From VBCK01 sp035511515 (GTDB lineage Bacteria; Pseudomonadota; Gammaproteobacteria; Burkholderiales; Burkholderiaceae_F): a stretch of 55,110 nucleotides of DNA. This document shows, piece by piece, positions 37,422-45,719 of the stretch; the stretch's first letter is position 1, and every line of letters starts with the position of its first letter. Below the pieces are notes generated by a model, which saw nothing but the letters and a program-made list of their open reading frames with translations, was not told where the DNA came from and searched no databases. The stretch covers positions 1 to 55,110 of the forward strand of contig DATKFG010000079.1 of assembly GCA_035511515.1 (NCBI GenBank), given 5' to 3'. The position numbers were made by a program, and so were the translations under genes.

Positions 37422-38171
37422 ATGAACAACTGGCAGCGGTGGGCGGCCCGGCTGGCCGGAGCGGGCATGATCGCATGGGCGGCCTGCGCCGCCGCAGCAG
37501 ACGAGCCAGTACGCGAGACGCGAAACATTACTCAGCCCTTCAACGAGGTGCGCCTGGCCGGCGACTTCGATCTGGAGCTGACCCAGAGCGACACCGTGTC
37601 TTTGGTCATCGAGGCCACGCGCGAGGACCTGCCTGCGATACGAAGCGATGTCGACAACGGCGTGCTGACCGTGCGCTGGACGAACACCGGACCTCTGAAT
37701 TTCTGGCGATGGTTTTCCCGGCACCGGGCCCCCGCGCGCGTGTTTCTGTCGGTCAAGGCGATCGACCGGGTGCTGCTGGATGGCTCCGGCAACATTCACG
37801 CCGGGCCCTGGACGCACCATGCGCTCGAGGTACGCATTTCGGGCGCCGGCAATGCGAGGCTCGACCATCTGACGGCAGCGCGTTTCAGCTGCGATCTGGC
37901 CGGCAGCGGCGACATCTTCGTTGCCGGCGCGGCCGCCGATCAGAGGATCCGGATTTCCGGCTCAGGCCGTTACCTGGCCCCGGACCTGAAAAGCCAGACG
38001 GCAACCGTTTCGATCAACGGCTCGGGCGAGGTCGAGTTGTGGGTGGAGCGCACGCTGGACGTGCATATCGCCGGCAGCGGTGACGTGCGCTACTACGGGA
38101 CAGCGGCCGTAACGCAGTCGGTTTCCGGCTCGGGAAGCGTGAAGAGCCTGGGTCCGAAAAACGCGCCCTGA
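37422..38171 (+). CDS. Exported GIN-domain (DUF2807) protein
   Basis: 249 residues. A signal peptide (about 1-26) is followed by a head GIN domain: FNEVRLAGDFDLELTQ and then seven Gly-Ser-Gly or Gly-Ala-Gly turns (DGSGNIHA, SGAGNARL, AGSGDIFV, SGSGRYLA, NGSGEVEL, AGSGDVRY, SGSGSVKS) spaced about 20 residues, which build a beta-helix. Function is not established; such proteins are envelope-associated in many Gram-negatives. The start at 37422 has GTGGAG upstream; an in-frame ATG at 37401 does not. Confidence 0.87.
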   Translation: MNNWQRWAARLAGAGMIAWAACAAAADEPVRETRNITQPFNEVRLAGDFDLELTQSDTVSLVIEATREDLPAIRSDVDNGVLTVRWTNTGPLNFWRWFSRHRAPARVFLSVKAIDRVLLDGSGNIHAGPWTHHALEVRISGAGNARLDHLTAARFSCDLAGSGDIFVAGAAADQRIRISGSGRYLAPDLKSQTATVSINGSGEVELWVERTLDVHIAGSGDVRYYGTAAVTQSVSGSGSVKSLGPKNAP

Positions 38172-38314
38172 GGCGCCTGGAGCCGGGTTGCCGGGCCCGG
38201 GTCTTCCGACCACGACACAACGGGGCGGTGGGAGCAGGCCAAGCGACACCGCGCCTGCGTTGGCGCAAAATGTCGACCCGTTCTTGATCGATCCGGTGTC
38301 GGAGGGGAGGCCAG

Positions 38315-39694
38315 GTGGCACAGAACTTCGATGCGATCATCATCGGGAGTGGCCAGGCCGGCCCGGCGCTGGCCGCGCGATTGACGGCGGCCGGCATGTC
38401 GGTCGCTTTCATCGAGCGCGAGCACCTCGGCGGCACCTGCGTCAACGACGGCTGCACTCCAACCAAGACGCTGGTGGCCAGTGCACAGGCGGCTTTCGTC
38501 GCACGGCGCCACGGCGATTTCGGCGTAAAGATCGGCGGACCGATCGAAATGGACATGCGCGCGGTCAAGGTCCGCAAGGACGCGATCGTCAAGGCATCGG
38601 TCGACTATCTGGCCGAGTGGCTCAAGCAGATGCCAAAGCTGCGCCTTTATCGGGGGCATGCCCGGTTCACGGCGCCGCATCGCGTCGGGGTCAACGGCGA
38701 GGAACTCGAAGGCGAAAAAATCTTCATCAACGTCGGCGGCCGGGCCGTGGTGCCCGACTGGCCTGGCGTGAACTCGGTGCCCTTCCTCACCAACACCAGC
38801 ATGATGGCGGTCGATTTCCTGCCGAAGCACCTGGTGGTCGTCGGCGGCAGCTACGTGGGTCTTGAGTTCGCGCAGATGTACCGCCGTTTCGGCGCGCAGG
38901 TGACGGTGGTGGAGCAGGCATCGCGGCTGATCTCCCGGGAAGACGAAGACGTCTCGGAAGGAGTACGCGACATCCTGGCCCGGGAGGGGATCGACATTCG
39001 TTTGAATGCCACGTGCATCGGCATTCGCCCGAGCGAGGGTGGCGTCGTCGTGTCGGCCGACTGCGCCGATGGTCCACCGGAGATTGTCGGCACCCATGTT
39101 CTGATCGCGGTCGGGCGCAGGCCCAACACGGATGACCTGGGATTGAGCGCCGCGGGCATCGAGTGCGACGAGCGCGGTTTCATCAAGGTCGACGACCAGT
39201 TGCGCACGAACGTGCCGGGCGTGTGGGCCCTGGGCGATGTGAACGGGCGCGGCGCCTTCACCCATACCGCATGGAACGACTACGAGATCGTCGCCGCCAA
39301 TCTGCTGGACGCCGATCCGCGCCGCGTCACCGACCGTATCCTCGCCTATGCGCTCTACATCGATCCTCCGCTGGGGCGGATCGGCATCGGTGAGCGCGAG
39401 GCGCGGGCCAGCGGCCGCCCGGCTCTGATCGGCAGGGTGCCGATGACTCGCGTCGCCCGCGCGCGCGAGCGCGGCGAGACGCTGGGCTTCATGAAAATCA
39501 TCGTCGACGAAAAAACCGCGCAGATCCTCGGCGCTGCGCTGCTCGGCTTGAACGGCGACGAAGTCGTGCACTCGATCCTCGACGTGATGTATGCAAAAGC
39601 GCCCTACACCACGATCTCGCGCGCAGTCCACATTCACCCGACGGTCACCGAGCTGATTCCGACGCTTCTGCAGAACCTGAAGCCGCTGCGCTAG
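38315..39694 (+). CDS. FAD-dependent pyridine nucleotide-disulfide oxidoreductase
   Basis: 459 residues, GTG start with a very strong GGAGGGGAGG just before it. FAD-binding IIIGSGQAGPALA (8-20), redox-active Cys42 and Cys47 in GGTCVNDGCTPTK, NAD(P)-binding VVGGSYVGLEFA (about 172-183), FAD-binding GVWALGDVNGRG (about 304-315), and the partner-subunit His441/Glu446 in HIHPTVTEL. It resembles mercuric reductase and dihydrolipoamide dehydrogenase, but lacks the N-terminal HMA domain and the C-terminal Cys pair needed for mercury. TPTK replaces the usual IPSK after the second Cys. The substrate is unknown. It lies 13 bases before the phosphotransacylase gene. Confidence 0.87.
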   Translation: MAQNFDAIIIGSGQAGPALAARLTAAGMSVAFIEREHLGGTCVNDGCTPTKTLVASAQAAFVARRHGDFGVKIGGPIEMDMRAVKVRKDAIVKASVDYLAEWLKQMPKLRLYRGHARFTAPHRVGVNGEELEGEKIFINVGGRAVVPDWPGVNSVPFLTNTSMMAVDFLPKHLVVVGGSYVGLEFAQMYRRFGAQVTVVEQASRLISREDEDVSEGVRDILAREGIDIRLNATCIGIRPSEGGVVVSADCADGPPEIVGTHVLIAVGRRPNTDDLGLSAAGIECDERGFIKVDDQLRTNVPGVWALGDVNGRGAFTHTAWNDYEIVAANLLDADPRRVTDRILAYALYIDPPLGRIGIGEREARASGRPALIGRVPMTRVARARERGETLGFMKIIVDEKTAQILGAALLGLNGDEVVHSILDVMYAKAPYTTISRAVHIHPTVTELIPTLLQNLKPLR

Positions 39695-39707
39695 GGGCCT
39701 TTAACCG

Positions 39708-40664
39708 ATGCGGTCCAACCACCACGTCTTTCAGCATCTGATTGCCCGATGCAGTGGACTGGAGCCGATCACGGTCGCGGTCGCCTTTCCTTGCGACGAG
39801 GTTTCGCTGCTCGGAGCGCTGGAAGCGGCCCGGCAGCGGCTGATCGTTCCGACGCTGGTCGGGCCTCGACCGCAGATTCTTGCCACCGCGAAAACGCTGG
39901 GCGAAGACGTCTCGATCTACCGGATCGTCGATGCCGAAACCGCCGAGGACGCAGCGGCGCAGGCCGTGGCGCTGTGCCGCAAGGCCGAGTGCGCTGCGCT
40001 GATGAAAGGGAGCCTGCACACGGACGTACTGATGCATGAGGTGCTCAAGGCCGACACGGGCTTGCACGGGGCGCGCCGCGTGAGCCACGTGTTCGTGATG
40101 GACGTGCCGAATTATCCGAAGCTGCTGCTGATCACGGATGCGGCGATCAATATCTACCCGTCGCTGGAGGAGAAGGTCGACATCGTTCAGAACGCGATCG
40201 ACCTGGCGCACGTACTGGGTATCGCGCAGCCCAAGGTCGCGATCCTTTCGGCGGTCGAAACCGTCACACCGAAGATCGCCTCGACGATCGAAGCGGCTGC
40301 TTTGTGCAAGATGGCCGACCGCGGGCAGATCCAGGGCGGAATCGTGGACGGACCGCTGGCGTTCGACAATGCGGTCAGCATACGGGCCGCGCGCATCAAG
40401 CACATCGTCTCGCCGGTGGCCGGCCAGGCCGACATCCTGGTCGTTCCGGACCTGGAGTCGGGCAACATGCTGGCAAAGCAGCTCGAGTATCTGGCGGATG
40501 CGGAATCCGCGGGCATCGTGCTGGGGGCGCGCGTTCCGATCGTATTGACGAGCCGCGCCGACAGCGCCAAGGCACGACTGGCCTCGTGCGCCGTGATGGC
40601 GTTGCTGGCGCATGCGGGGCGCCGGAGCCAAAGCGCGCAACGGATCGAAGGAAGCGAACGGTGA
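39708..40664 (+). CDS. Phosphate acetyl/butyryl transferase
   Basis: 318 residues, one PTA_PTB domain and no N-terminal P-loop domain, so in length it resembles phosphotransbutyrylase or short Pta. It swaps acyl groups between CoA and phosphate. Seen in sequence: ALMKGSLHTDVLMHEVL (about 97-113), RRVSHVFVMD, TDAAINIYPSLEEK, and DGPLAFDNAVS (about 213-223). Its stop overlaps the start of the acyl kinase gene by four bases, so the two work together to make acyl-phosphate and then ATP, or the reverse. The acyl chain length is not predictable. Confidence 0.88.
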   Translation: MRSNHHVFQHLIARCSGLEPITVAVAFPCDEVSLLGALEAARQRLIVPTLVGPRPQILATAKTLGEDVSIYRIVDAETAEDAAAQAVALCRKAECAALMKGSLHTDVLMHEVLKADTGLHGARRVSHVFVMDVPNYPKLLLITDAAINIYPSLEEKVDIVQNAIDLAHVLGIAQPKVAILSAVETVTPKIASTIEAAALCKMADRGQIQGGIVDGPLAFDNAVSIRAARIKHIVSPVAGQADILVVPDLESGNMLAKQLEYLADAESAGIVLGARVPIVLTSRADSAKARLASCAVMALLAHAGRRSQSAQRIEGSER

Positions 40665-41845
40665 CCGCAACGATCGCCGTCATCAATGCCGGCTCGTCGA
40701 GCATCAAATTCACGCTGTTCGCATCCCGCTCGGGATCGGCGCTGGCGAGCGTCGCCAAAGGCGCTATCGATGGCGTGGGAACGGCGCCGCGTTTTTGGGC
40801 GCACGACCAGGGCGGATCGCAGGTCGCCGAATACCGGTGGCCGCAGGGCGCGCGCTGCAGCCATGAGGAGCTGCTGAGCCATCTGATCGCGTGGATCGAG
40901 TCGCGCGTCGGAAGCGCGCTCGCTGCCGCCGGCCATCGCGTCGTGTTCGGGGGTGCGGCCTACCAGGCGCCGGTGCGGGTCGGGCCCGGCGTGCTGGCGC
41001 AGCTCGAGGCCCTCGTCCCCTTCATGCCGCTGCACTTGCCGCATAACCTGGCCGCGATCCGGGCCCTTGCGGTCACGCATCCGCAACTGGTGCAGATCGC
41101 CTGCTTCGATACCGCATTTCATCAGACTCTGCCCCCGATCGAGCGCTGCTACGCACTGCCGCGCGCGCTGACCAGGGCCGGTGTGGTGCGCTACGGCTTT
41201 CACGGGCTGTCGTACGAGTACATCGCCTCGACGCTGCCGCGCACCGATCGGCGCGCCGCCGAGGGCCGAACGATCGTGGCCCATCTGGGCAACGGGGCAA
41301 GCCTGTGCGCGCTGCAGGCGGGCCGCAGCGTCGGCACGACCATGGGCTTCAGCACGCTCGACGGGTTGGTGATGGGCACCCGGCCGGGTTGGATCGATCC
41401 GGGCGTGCTGCTGTACCTGGTTCGCCAGGGGGGATACGACGCCAGCCAGCTCGAGCGGTTGCTGTACGATGAATGCGGCCTGCTCGGCGTCTCCGGCATC
41501 AGCAGCGACATGCGCACGCTGCTGGCCAGCGACGAGGCGGCCGCAAGGCAGGCGGTCGACCTGTTCTGTCATCGGGCCGTTGGCGCGATCGGAAGCCTGG
41601 TCGTGCCGCTGGGCGGGTTCGATGCGCTCGTGTTCACGGGCGGCATCGGCGAGAACGCGGCCACGGTGCGAGCGCAGATCGGCAAGGCACTCGCGTGGAT
41701 GGGCCTGGCGATGGACGAGGCCGCCAACGATCGCGGCGGACCCCGGATCAGCGCGGCGGGCAGTCGCGTTTCGGCTTGGGTGATTCCGACCGACGAGGAT
41801 CTGATGATTGCGCGCCACACGCAAGAGCTGATCGGCGGCGGGTGA
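40661..41845 (+). CDS. ackA: Acetate kinase-family acyl kinase
   Basis: 394 residues, GTG start. It belongs to the ASKHA fold: INAGSSSIKF (8-17), LPHNLAAI, FDTAFHQTLP (149-158), HLGNGAS, MGFSTLDGLVMGTRPG, VFTGGIGENAATVR and IPTDEDLMIA. Arg93 and His181, both important in acetate kinases, are kept. However, the usual VVHGGE is VVFGGA (Phe96) and the usual FHGTSH is FHGLSY (Tyr185). These changes near the active site suggest a substrate other than acetate, for example a longer acyl or hydroxyacyl group. It is coupled to the phosphotransacylase by a four-base overlap and followed 27 bases later by a PhaC-like gene. Confidence 0.87.
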   Translation: MTATIAVINAGSSSIKFTLFASRSGSALASVAKGAIDGVGTAPRFWAHDQGGSQVAEYRWPQGARCSHEELLSHLIAWIESRVGSALAAAGHRVVFGGAAYQAPVRVGPGVLAQLEALVPFMPLHLPHNLAAIRALAVTHPQLVQIACFDTAFHQTLPPIERCYALPRALTRAGVVRYGFHGLSYEYIASTLPRTDRRAAEGRTIVAHLGNGASLCALQAGRSVGTTMGFSTLDGLVMGTRPGWIDPGVLLYLVRQGGYDASQLERLLYDECGLLGVSGISSDMRTLLASDEAAARQAVDLFCHRAVGAIGSLVVPLGGFDALVFTGGIGENAATVRAQIGKALAWMGLAMDEAANDRGGPRISAAGSRVSAWVIPTDEDLMIARHTQELIGGG

Positions 41846-41872
41846 GGCGGTCGATCGGGACAGGGGCCGGAC

Positions 41873-42985
41873 TTGGACGACCAGCACGTTCTGAAGCAGA
41901 GCGTCCCGCTGTTTTGGCCCATGGCGGCCATTGCCGCGATGGGACAGGCGGAGCTCGAGCTGTTCCGCAAGAGCCTGAAGTTCCTGATCGAGGCGCAGAA
42001 GGTCGATCACGGTTTGAAGCCGCGTTTCGCCACCGCCAATACGGTGCTGCTGGACCTGCACACGATGCAGCTTCGCGCCTTCGGCAGCCCGGATGCGGCC
42101 GCCGTTGCAACGCTCATCGTTGCGCCCTATGCCGGGCATTCGGCGACGATCGCCGACTATCACGACGGCCAGAGCCTGGTGCAGACCCTGCTGGCGGCCG
42201 GCGTGCCGCGCGTTCTCGTGACCGATTGGAAAAGCGCCAGCCTGGCGATGAAGGATTACGACATCGACAACTACCTGGCCGAGCTGAACGTGTGCATTGA
42301 CGATCTGGGCGGCCGCGCGAACCTGGTCGGCCTGTGCCAGGGCGGCTGGCTGTCGGCGATGTACGCGGCGCGTTATCCGCAGCGGGTGCCCTCGCTCGTG
42401 CTGGCCGGCGCGCCGATCGACACGCAGGCCGGAGACGGGCCGCTGAAGCGGATGGTCCAGACCGCGCCGCCGGGCTTTTACGAGGAGCTGGTGGCGCTCG
42501 GAGGCGGCCTGATGCGGGGCCGGGTCATGCTCAGGGGCTGGAAGAACATGCACCCCGACGAGCAGTACATCGACAAGTACGTGCGTCTGTACGAGCGCAT
42601 CGACGACCCCGACTACGTCAGCAAGACCGAGGCATTTGCCGCCTGGTACGAAAATACGATCGACCTGCCGGGCCGCTTCTATCTGCAGGCGATCAACGAG
42701 CTGTTCAAGGAGAATCGGTTCGCTCAAGGACGGTTCGTGGGCCTCGGCCGGCCGCTGTCGCTGCGCGACGTGCGCTGCCCGCTGTACCTTCTGGCGGGCG
42801 AATCGGACGACATCACGCCGCGGCAGCAGGTCTTCGCGGCCGAGAACCTGTGCGGAACGCCCGCCCGGGACATCGTCAAGGCCGTGGTTCCCGGCGGGCA
42901 CGTCGGACTTTTCATGGGCTCCCGGACGCTGCAGACCCAGTGGCCGCAGATCGGAAAGTGGATCCTCGGTGCAGGGCACGATTAG
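41873..42985 (+). CDS. Class III PhaC-like alpha/beta hydrolase with cysteine nucleophile
   Basis: 370 residues, apparently starting at TTG. The nucleophile elbow is GLCQGGWL with Cys155, as in PHA synthases; the Asp is in GESDDITP (312-313) and the His is His343 in PGGHVGLF. INELFKENRF, LRDVRCPLYLLAG and IGKWI near the end follow class III PhaC closely, and the length is close to class III/IV PhaC (about 355-365) and far short of class I. No phaE, phaA, phaB or phasin gene is nearby. It could make or break down polyhydroxyalkanoate, or transfer acyl groups. The neighbouring acyl-phosphate genes suggest a joint pathway. Confidence 0.75.
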   Translation: MDDQHVLKQSVPLFWPMAAIAAMGQAELELFRKSLKFLIEAQKVDHGLKPRFATANTVLLDLHTMQLRAFGSPDAAAVATLIVAPYAGHSATIADYHDGQSLVQTLLAAGVPRVLVTDWKSASLAMKDYDIDNYLAELNVCIDDLGGRANLVGLCQGGWLSAMYAARYPQRVPSLVLAGAPIDTQAGDGPLKRMVQTAPPGFYEELVALGGGLMRGRVMLRGWKNMHPDEQYIDKYVRLYERIDDPDYVSKTEAFAAWYENTIDLPGRFYLQAINELFKENRFAQGRFVGLGRPLSLRDVRCPLYLLAGESDDITPRQQVFAAENLCGTPARDIVKAVVPGGHVGLFMGSRTLQTQWPQIGKWILGAGHD

Positions 42986-43016
42986 AATTTCCTGCGGTCC
43001 GATCCGGGAGGGGACG

Positions 43017-43361
43017 ATGCCTTCGGTGCTTCGAATTGCTTGCGCGTCGGTGCTGGCGATCGCGCTGACGGGATGCGGCACGACGTGGTTTCACGTGGGC
43101 AACGACTTCGATCTGGACGCGTTCACGAGCCGCGTCAATCGCGGCGTGACGACGCGCGACCAGGTTCGCACGTGGCTCGGCGCGCCGGCGTCGACCGGGG
43201 TCGACGTCGAAACGGACGGCAAGCGCTATGACCAGTGGAACTACTATTTCGGCGAGGGATCGATGTCGCACCTGTCCGACACCACGCTGAAAACGCTGCA
43301 GATCAAGTTCGATTCGCAGGGGATCGTGCAGGGCTACGAGCTGTCGCAACCGGCCAAGTGA
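43017..43361 (+). CDS. Small BamE/SmpA-like lipoprotein
   Basis: 114 residues. The signal peptide ends in a good lipobox, LTGC (Cys about 20). The remainder, FTSRVNRGVTTRDQVRTWLGAP then DQWNYYFGEG and LQIKFDSQGIVQGYEL, has the helix-strand pattern of the SmpA/OmlA (BamE) domain: a first helix ending TxxxVxxxLGxP and then three strands. GGGAGGGG precedes the ATG. It is 31 bases after the PhaC-like gene. It may be a paralogue of BamE and not BamE itself, as the usual surrounding genes are absent. Confidence 0.8.
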   Translation: MPSVLRIACASVLAIALTGCGTTWFHVGNDFDLDAFTSRVNRGVTTRDQVRTWLGAPASTGVDVETDGKRYDQWNYYFGEGSMSHLSDTTLKTLQIKFDSQGIVQGYELSQPAK

Positions 43362-43378
43362 CCGGTCGAAAGCGAAGG

Positions 43379-44008
43379 TCAGTCGGCCTGCGGCACGCCG
43401 TCGAAGAAGTCCACGAGTCCGGTCTCCAGCGAGTACTCGGCACCGACCACCAGCAGCCCGTCTTCCCGCGCCAGCTGCTCGATCAGTTGCGATCCGTGCT
43501 GCAGCTGGTTCACCGAGGCGCGGATATTGGCGCGCACCGCCTGGCGCATCAATGCGTCCGGGTCCCGCCGCAGATCGGTGGCCAGCAGGCCCTCCACCGA
43601 GGGCCGCACGCGGTTGACGATCGAGTTCAGGTTGCGCGACTGCTTTTCCCGGGGTCGCTGCAGCTGCTCCAGCGTGGCCTGAACGGCGCCGCAACGGGAG
43701 TGGCCCAGAACGACGACCAGCCTGGTGCAGAAGCGCTCGGCGGCGAACTCGACGCTGCCGATCTGGGAGGGCGCAACGACGTTGCCGGCGACGCGGATCA
43801 CGAACAGATCCCCCAGGCCCTGGTCGAACACGATTTCCACCGGAACCCTGGAGTCCGAGCACCCCAGGACCGCGGCCATCGGCTCCTGGCCCGATGCCAG
43901 GTCGCCCGGACGAATGCGGCTGGAAAACGCCTCGCGGCTCCAATCACCCGACGCGAAGCGGCGGTTGCCCGCGCGCAGACATTCCAGAGCTTCCCGCGCC
44001 GGGATCAT
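43379..44008 (-). CDS. Beta-class carbonic anhydrase
   Basis: 209 residues. Zinc ligands Cys50, His103 and Cys106 lie in LGCSDSR and LGHSRCGA; the Asp52-Arg54 dyad is intact. It interconverts carbon dioxide and bicarbonate, and bicarbonate is the substrate of the biotin carboxylase encoded at 22917. AGGAGG lies 9 bases before the ATG. Its stop is 17 bases from the convergent lipoprotein gene. No signal peptide is seen, so it is cytoplasmic. Confidence 0.94.
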   Translation of the reverse strand: MIPAREALECLRAGNRRFASGDWSREAFSSRIRPGDLASGQEPMAAVLGCSDSRVPVEIVFDQGLGDLFVIRVAGNVVAPSQIGSVEFAAERFCTRLVVVLGHSRCGAVQATLEQLQRPREKQSRNLNSIVNRVRPSVEGLLATDLRRDPDALMRQAVRANIRASVNQLQHGSQLIEQLAREDGLLVVGAEYSLETGLVDFFDGVPQAD

Positions 44009-44082
44009 GGGCCATCGCCTCCTGTAAATGTCGGTTCAGCATACAACTGCGAGGATACGTCGACGCCGAACGCATCTGCCGA

Positions 44083-45624
44083 TCAAACCGGCATCACATC
44101 CCGCTCCAGGGCGAGCTCGGCCTTCAGGCTTTCAAGGTCGCGATAGATCGAGGCCACCGCCCGCACACGCCCCTGACGTTTGTAGCGCAGCAGGCAGTCG
44201 CGAGCCGCGACCTCGCCTTCGACGTCGATCTGGTCCCAGGTTTCGGCGTGACCGACGTAGTTGATCGATACGTCGTAGTGCTGGCTCCAGAAGAACGGTA
44301 CGGCGTCGAACGGCTCGTGATATCCCAGCATGTTGCGCGCGGCCGTTTGTCCCTGGCGCTCGGCCACCACCCAGTGCTCGACGCGAATGCGTTCGCCGCT
44401 GTGCGGATCGGGCCAGCGGGCAATGTCGCCCGCCGCGAAGATCCCCGGCGCGCTGGTGCGAAGTTCCGGGTCCACCAGCACGCCCCGGTCCAGTGCGAGC
44501 CCGGCAGCCTCGGCCAGCCCGATGCGCGGATGCACGCCCACCCCCAGGACCACCAGATCGGCCTGGAGCGAGCCGCCGCTTTTCAGCACTACCCGCTCGC
44601 GGTCGATCGAAGTCACCGCATCTTCCAGGTGGAACGTCACGCCGTGCTCCTCGTGCAGTGCACGCACGAAGTCGCCCAGCTGCGCCCCCAGGATGCGCGC
44701 CATCGGGCGCGCTTCGGGCGCCACCACGTCGACCTGCAGCGCGCGCGCACGCAGCGCCGCCGCGACCTCCAGACCGATGAAGCTGGCGCCCACGACGACC
44801 ACGCGCCGCGCCGTTTTGGAGCGCTCGATGATCGCGCGGCAATCGGCCAGCGTGCGCAGCGTAAAAACGTGCGGCAGTTGCGAGCCCGGAAATGCCGGCC
44901 GGTTCGCCTCGGCGCCGGTCGCGAGCAGCAGCCGGTCGAAAGCGAACGTGCGCCCGTCGGCGAGTGCGACCGTGCGCGATCCGGCGTCGATCCCGACCGC
45001 TCGCGCACCCAGTTGCAGGTCGATACCGTGGTCCGCGTAGAACTGGGGCGGCCGCAGCGCAACCCAATCCTCCGGCGCGCTGCCGGCCAGGTAATCCTTG
45101 GACAAATTGGGCCGGTCCACCGGTGGCGCCGTATCGTCGCTGAGCATCGCGATGCTTCCCTGGAAGCGCTCCCGGCGCAACATCTCGGCCGCGGCGAAAC
45201 CGGCAGCGCCGCCGCCGACGATCACGATCCGCCCCGGCGCCGGTTCGCTCGTGGCGCCGGGCCCAGGGCGGCTCGGAACGGTCTTCTTGCGGCCGCTCAC
45301 GACCAGCTTGCCGTCACGGCGCTCGACCGACCAGCACGAAACCGGGCTCAATGCCGGGGCGCGCAGCGCTTCACCGGTGCGCAGGCTGAAGCAGGCGTGG
45401 TGCCACGGACAGCGCACGGTGTCGCCCACCATCAGGCCTTCGGCGAGCGGACCGCTGTAGTGCGTGCAGGTCGCGCTGATCGCGAAGACCTCCTCGCCGA
45501 GGCGCGCCAGCAGCACCGTCTCGTCGCCGGCATGGCCGGCCAGCATCCGGCCGTCGGCCAGGTCGGCCTCAGCAATCCCCTGCGTCAGATCCGGGCCGGT
45601 TGGCGTCGATTCGGCTGAGGACAT
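44083..45624 (-). CDS. Rieske ferredoxin / FAD-NAD reductase fusion
   Basis: 513 residues. An N-terminal Rieske [2Fe-2S] domain (about 15-115) has Cys53, His55, Cys72 and His75. Then come a short linker and a ferredoxin-reductase-type flavoprotein: FAD motif IVIVGGGAAGFAAAEML (about 132-148), NAD motif VVVVGASFIGLEVA (about 268), and GIFAAGDIARW. The layout equals AIFM3-like proteins: electrons pass from NAD(P)H through FAD to the Rieske cluster, possibly onward to an oxygenase. GGAG precedes the ATG at 45624. The lone Rieske oxygenase at 20794 lacks a reductase, but a link is only a guess. It sits about 75 bases before the carbonic anhydrase start on the same strand. Confidence 0.9.
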   Translation of the reverse strand: MSSAESTPTGPDLTQGIAEADLADGRMLAGHAGDETVLLARLGEEVFAISATCTHYSGPLAEGLMVGDTVRCPWHHACFSLRTGEALRAPALSPVSCWSVERRDGKLVVSGRKKTVPSRPGPGATSEPAPGRIVIVGGGAAGFAAAEMLRRERFQGSIAMLSDDTAPPVDRPNLSKDYLAGSAPEDWVALRPPQFYADHGIDLQLGARAVGIDAGSRTVALADGRTFAFDRLLLATGAEANRPAFPGSQLPHVFTLRTLADCRAIIERSKTARRVVVVGASFIGLEVAAALRARALQVDVVAPEARPMARILGAQLGDFVRALHEEHGVTFHLEDAVTSIDRERVVLKSGGSLQADLVVLGVGVHPRIGLAEAAGLALDRGVLVDPELRTSAPGIFAAGDIARWPDPHSGERIRVEHWVVAERQGQTAARNMLGYHEPFDAVPFFWSQHYDVSINYVGHAETWDQIDVEGEVAARDCLLRYKRQGRVRAVASIYRDLESLKAELALERDVMPV

Positions 45625-45719
45625 CGGGATGCTCCGGTGGCGTTCAAGTCGGGTCTTCCCCCATTGTCCCGCTTTTTCCCCGTCCCACGATGGCTCGCAA
45701 CCAGACGGCTCTTGATGCC

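Noticed and set aside
35469..38171. A 900-residue plus-strand reading frame across kup and the GIN-domain gene
   Set aside because: The first 650 residues are the antisense of kup; only the last 249 residues, from the ATG at 37422, form a real protein.
38315..39694. Mercuric reductase (merA) identity for the flavin oxidoreductase
   Set aside because: The C-terminal Cys pair and HMA domain of MerA are absent, and no other mer gene is nearby.
40187..43081. A 964-residue minus-strand frame across the acyl-phosphate / PhaC-like genes
   Set aside because: Antisense to three recognised genes, and its composition is that of a shadow frame.
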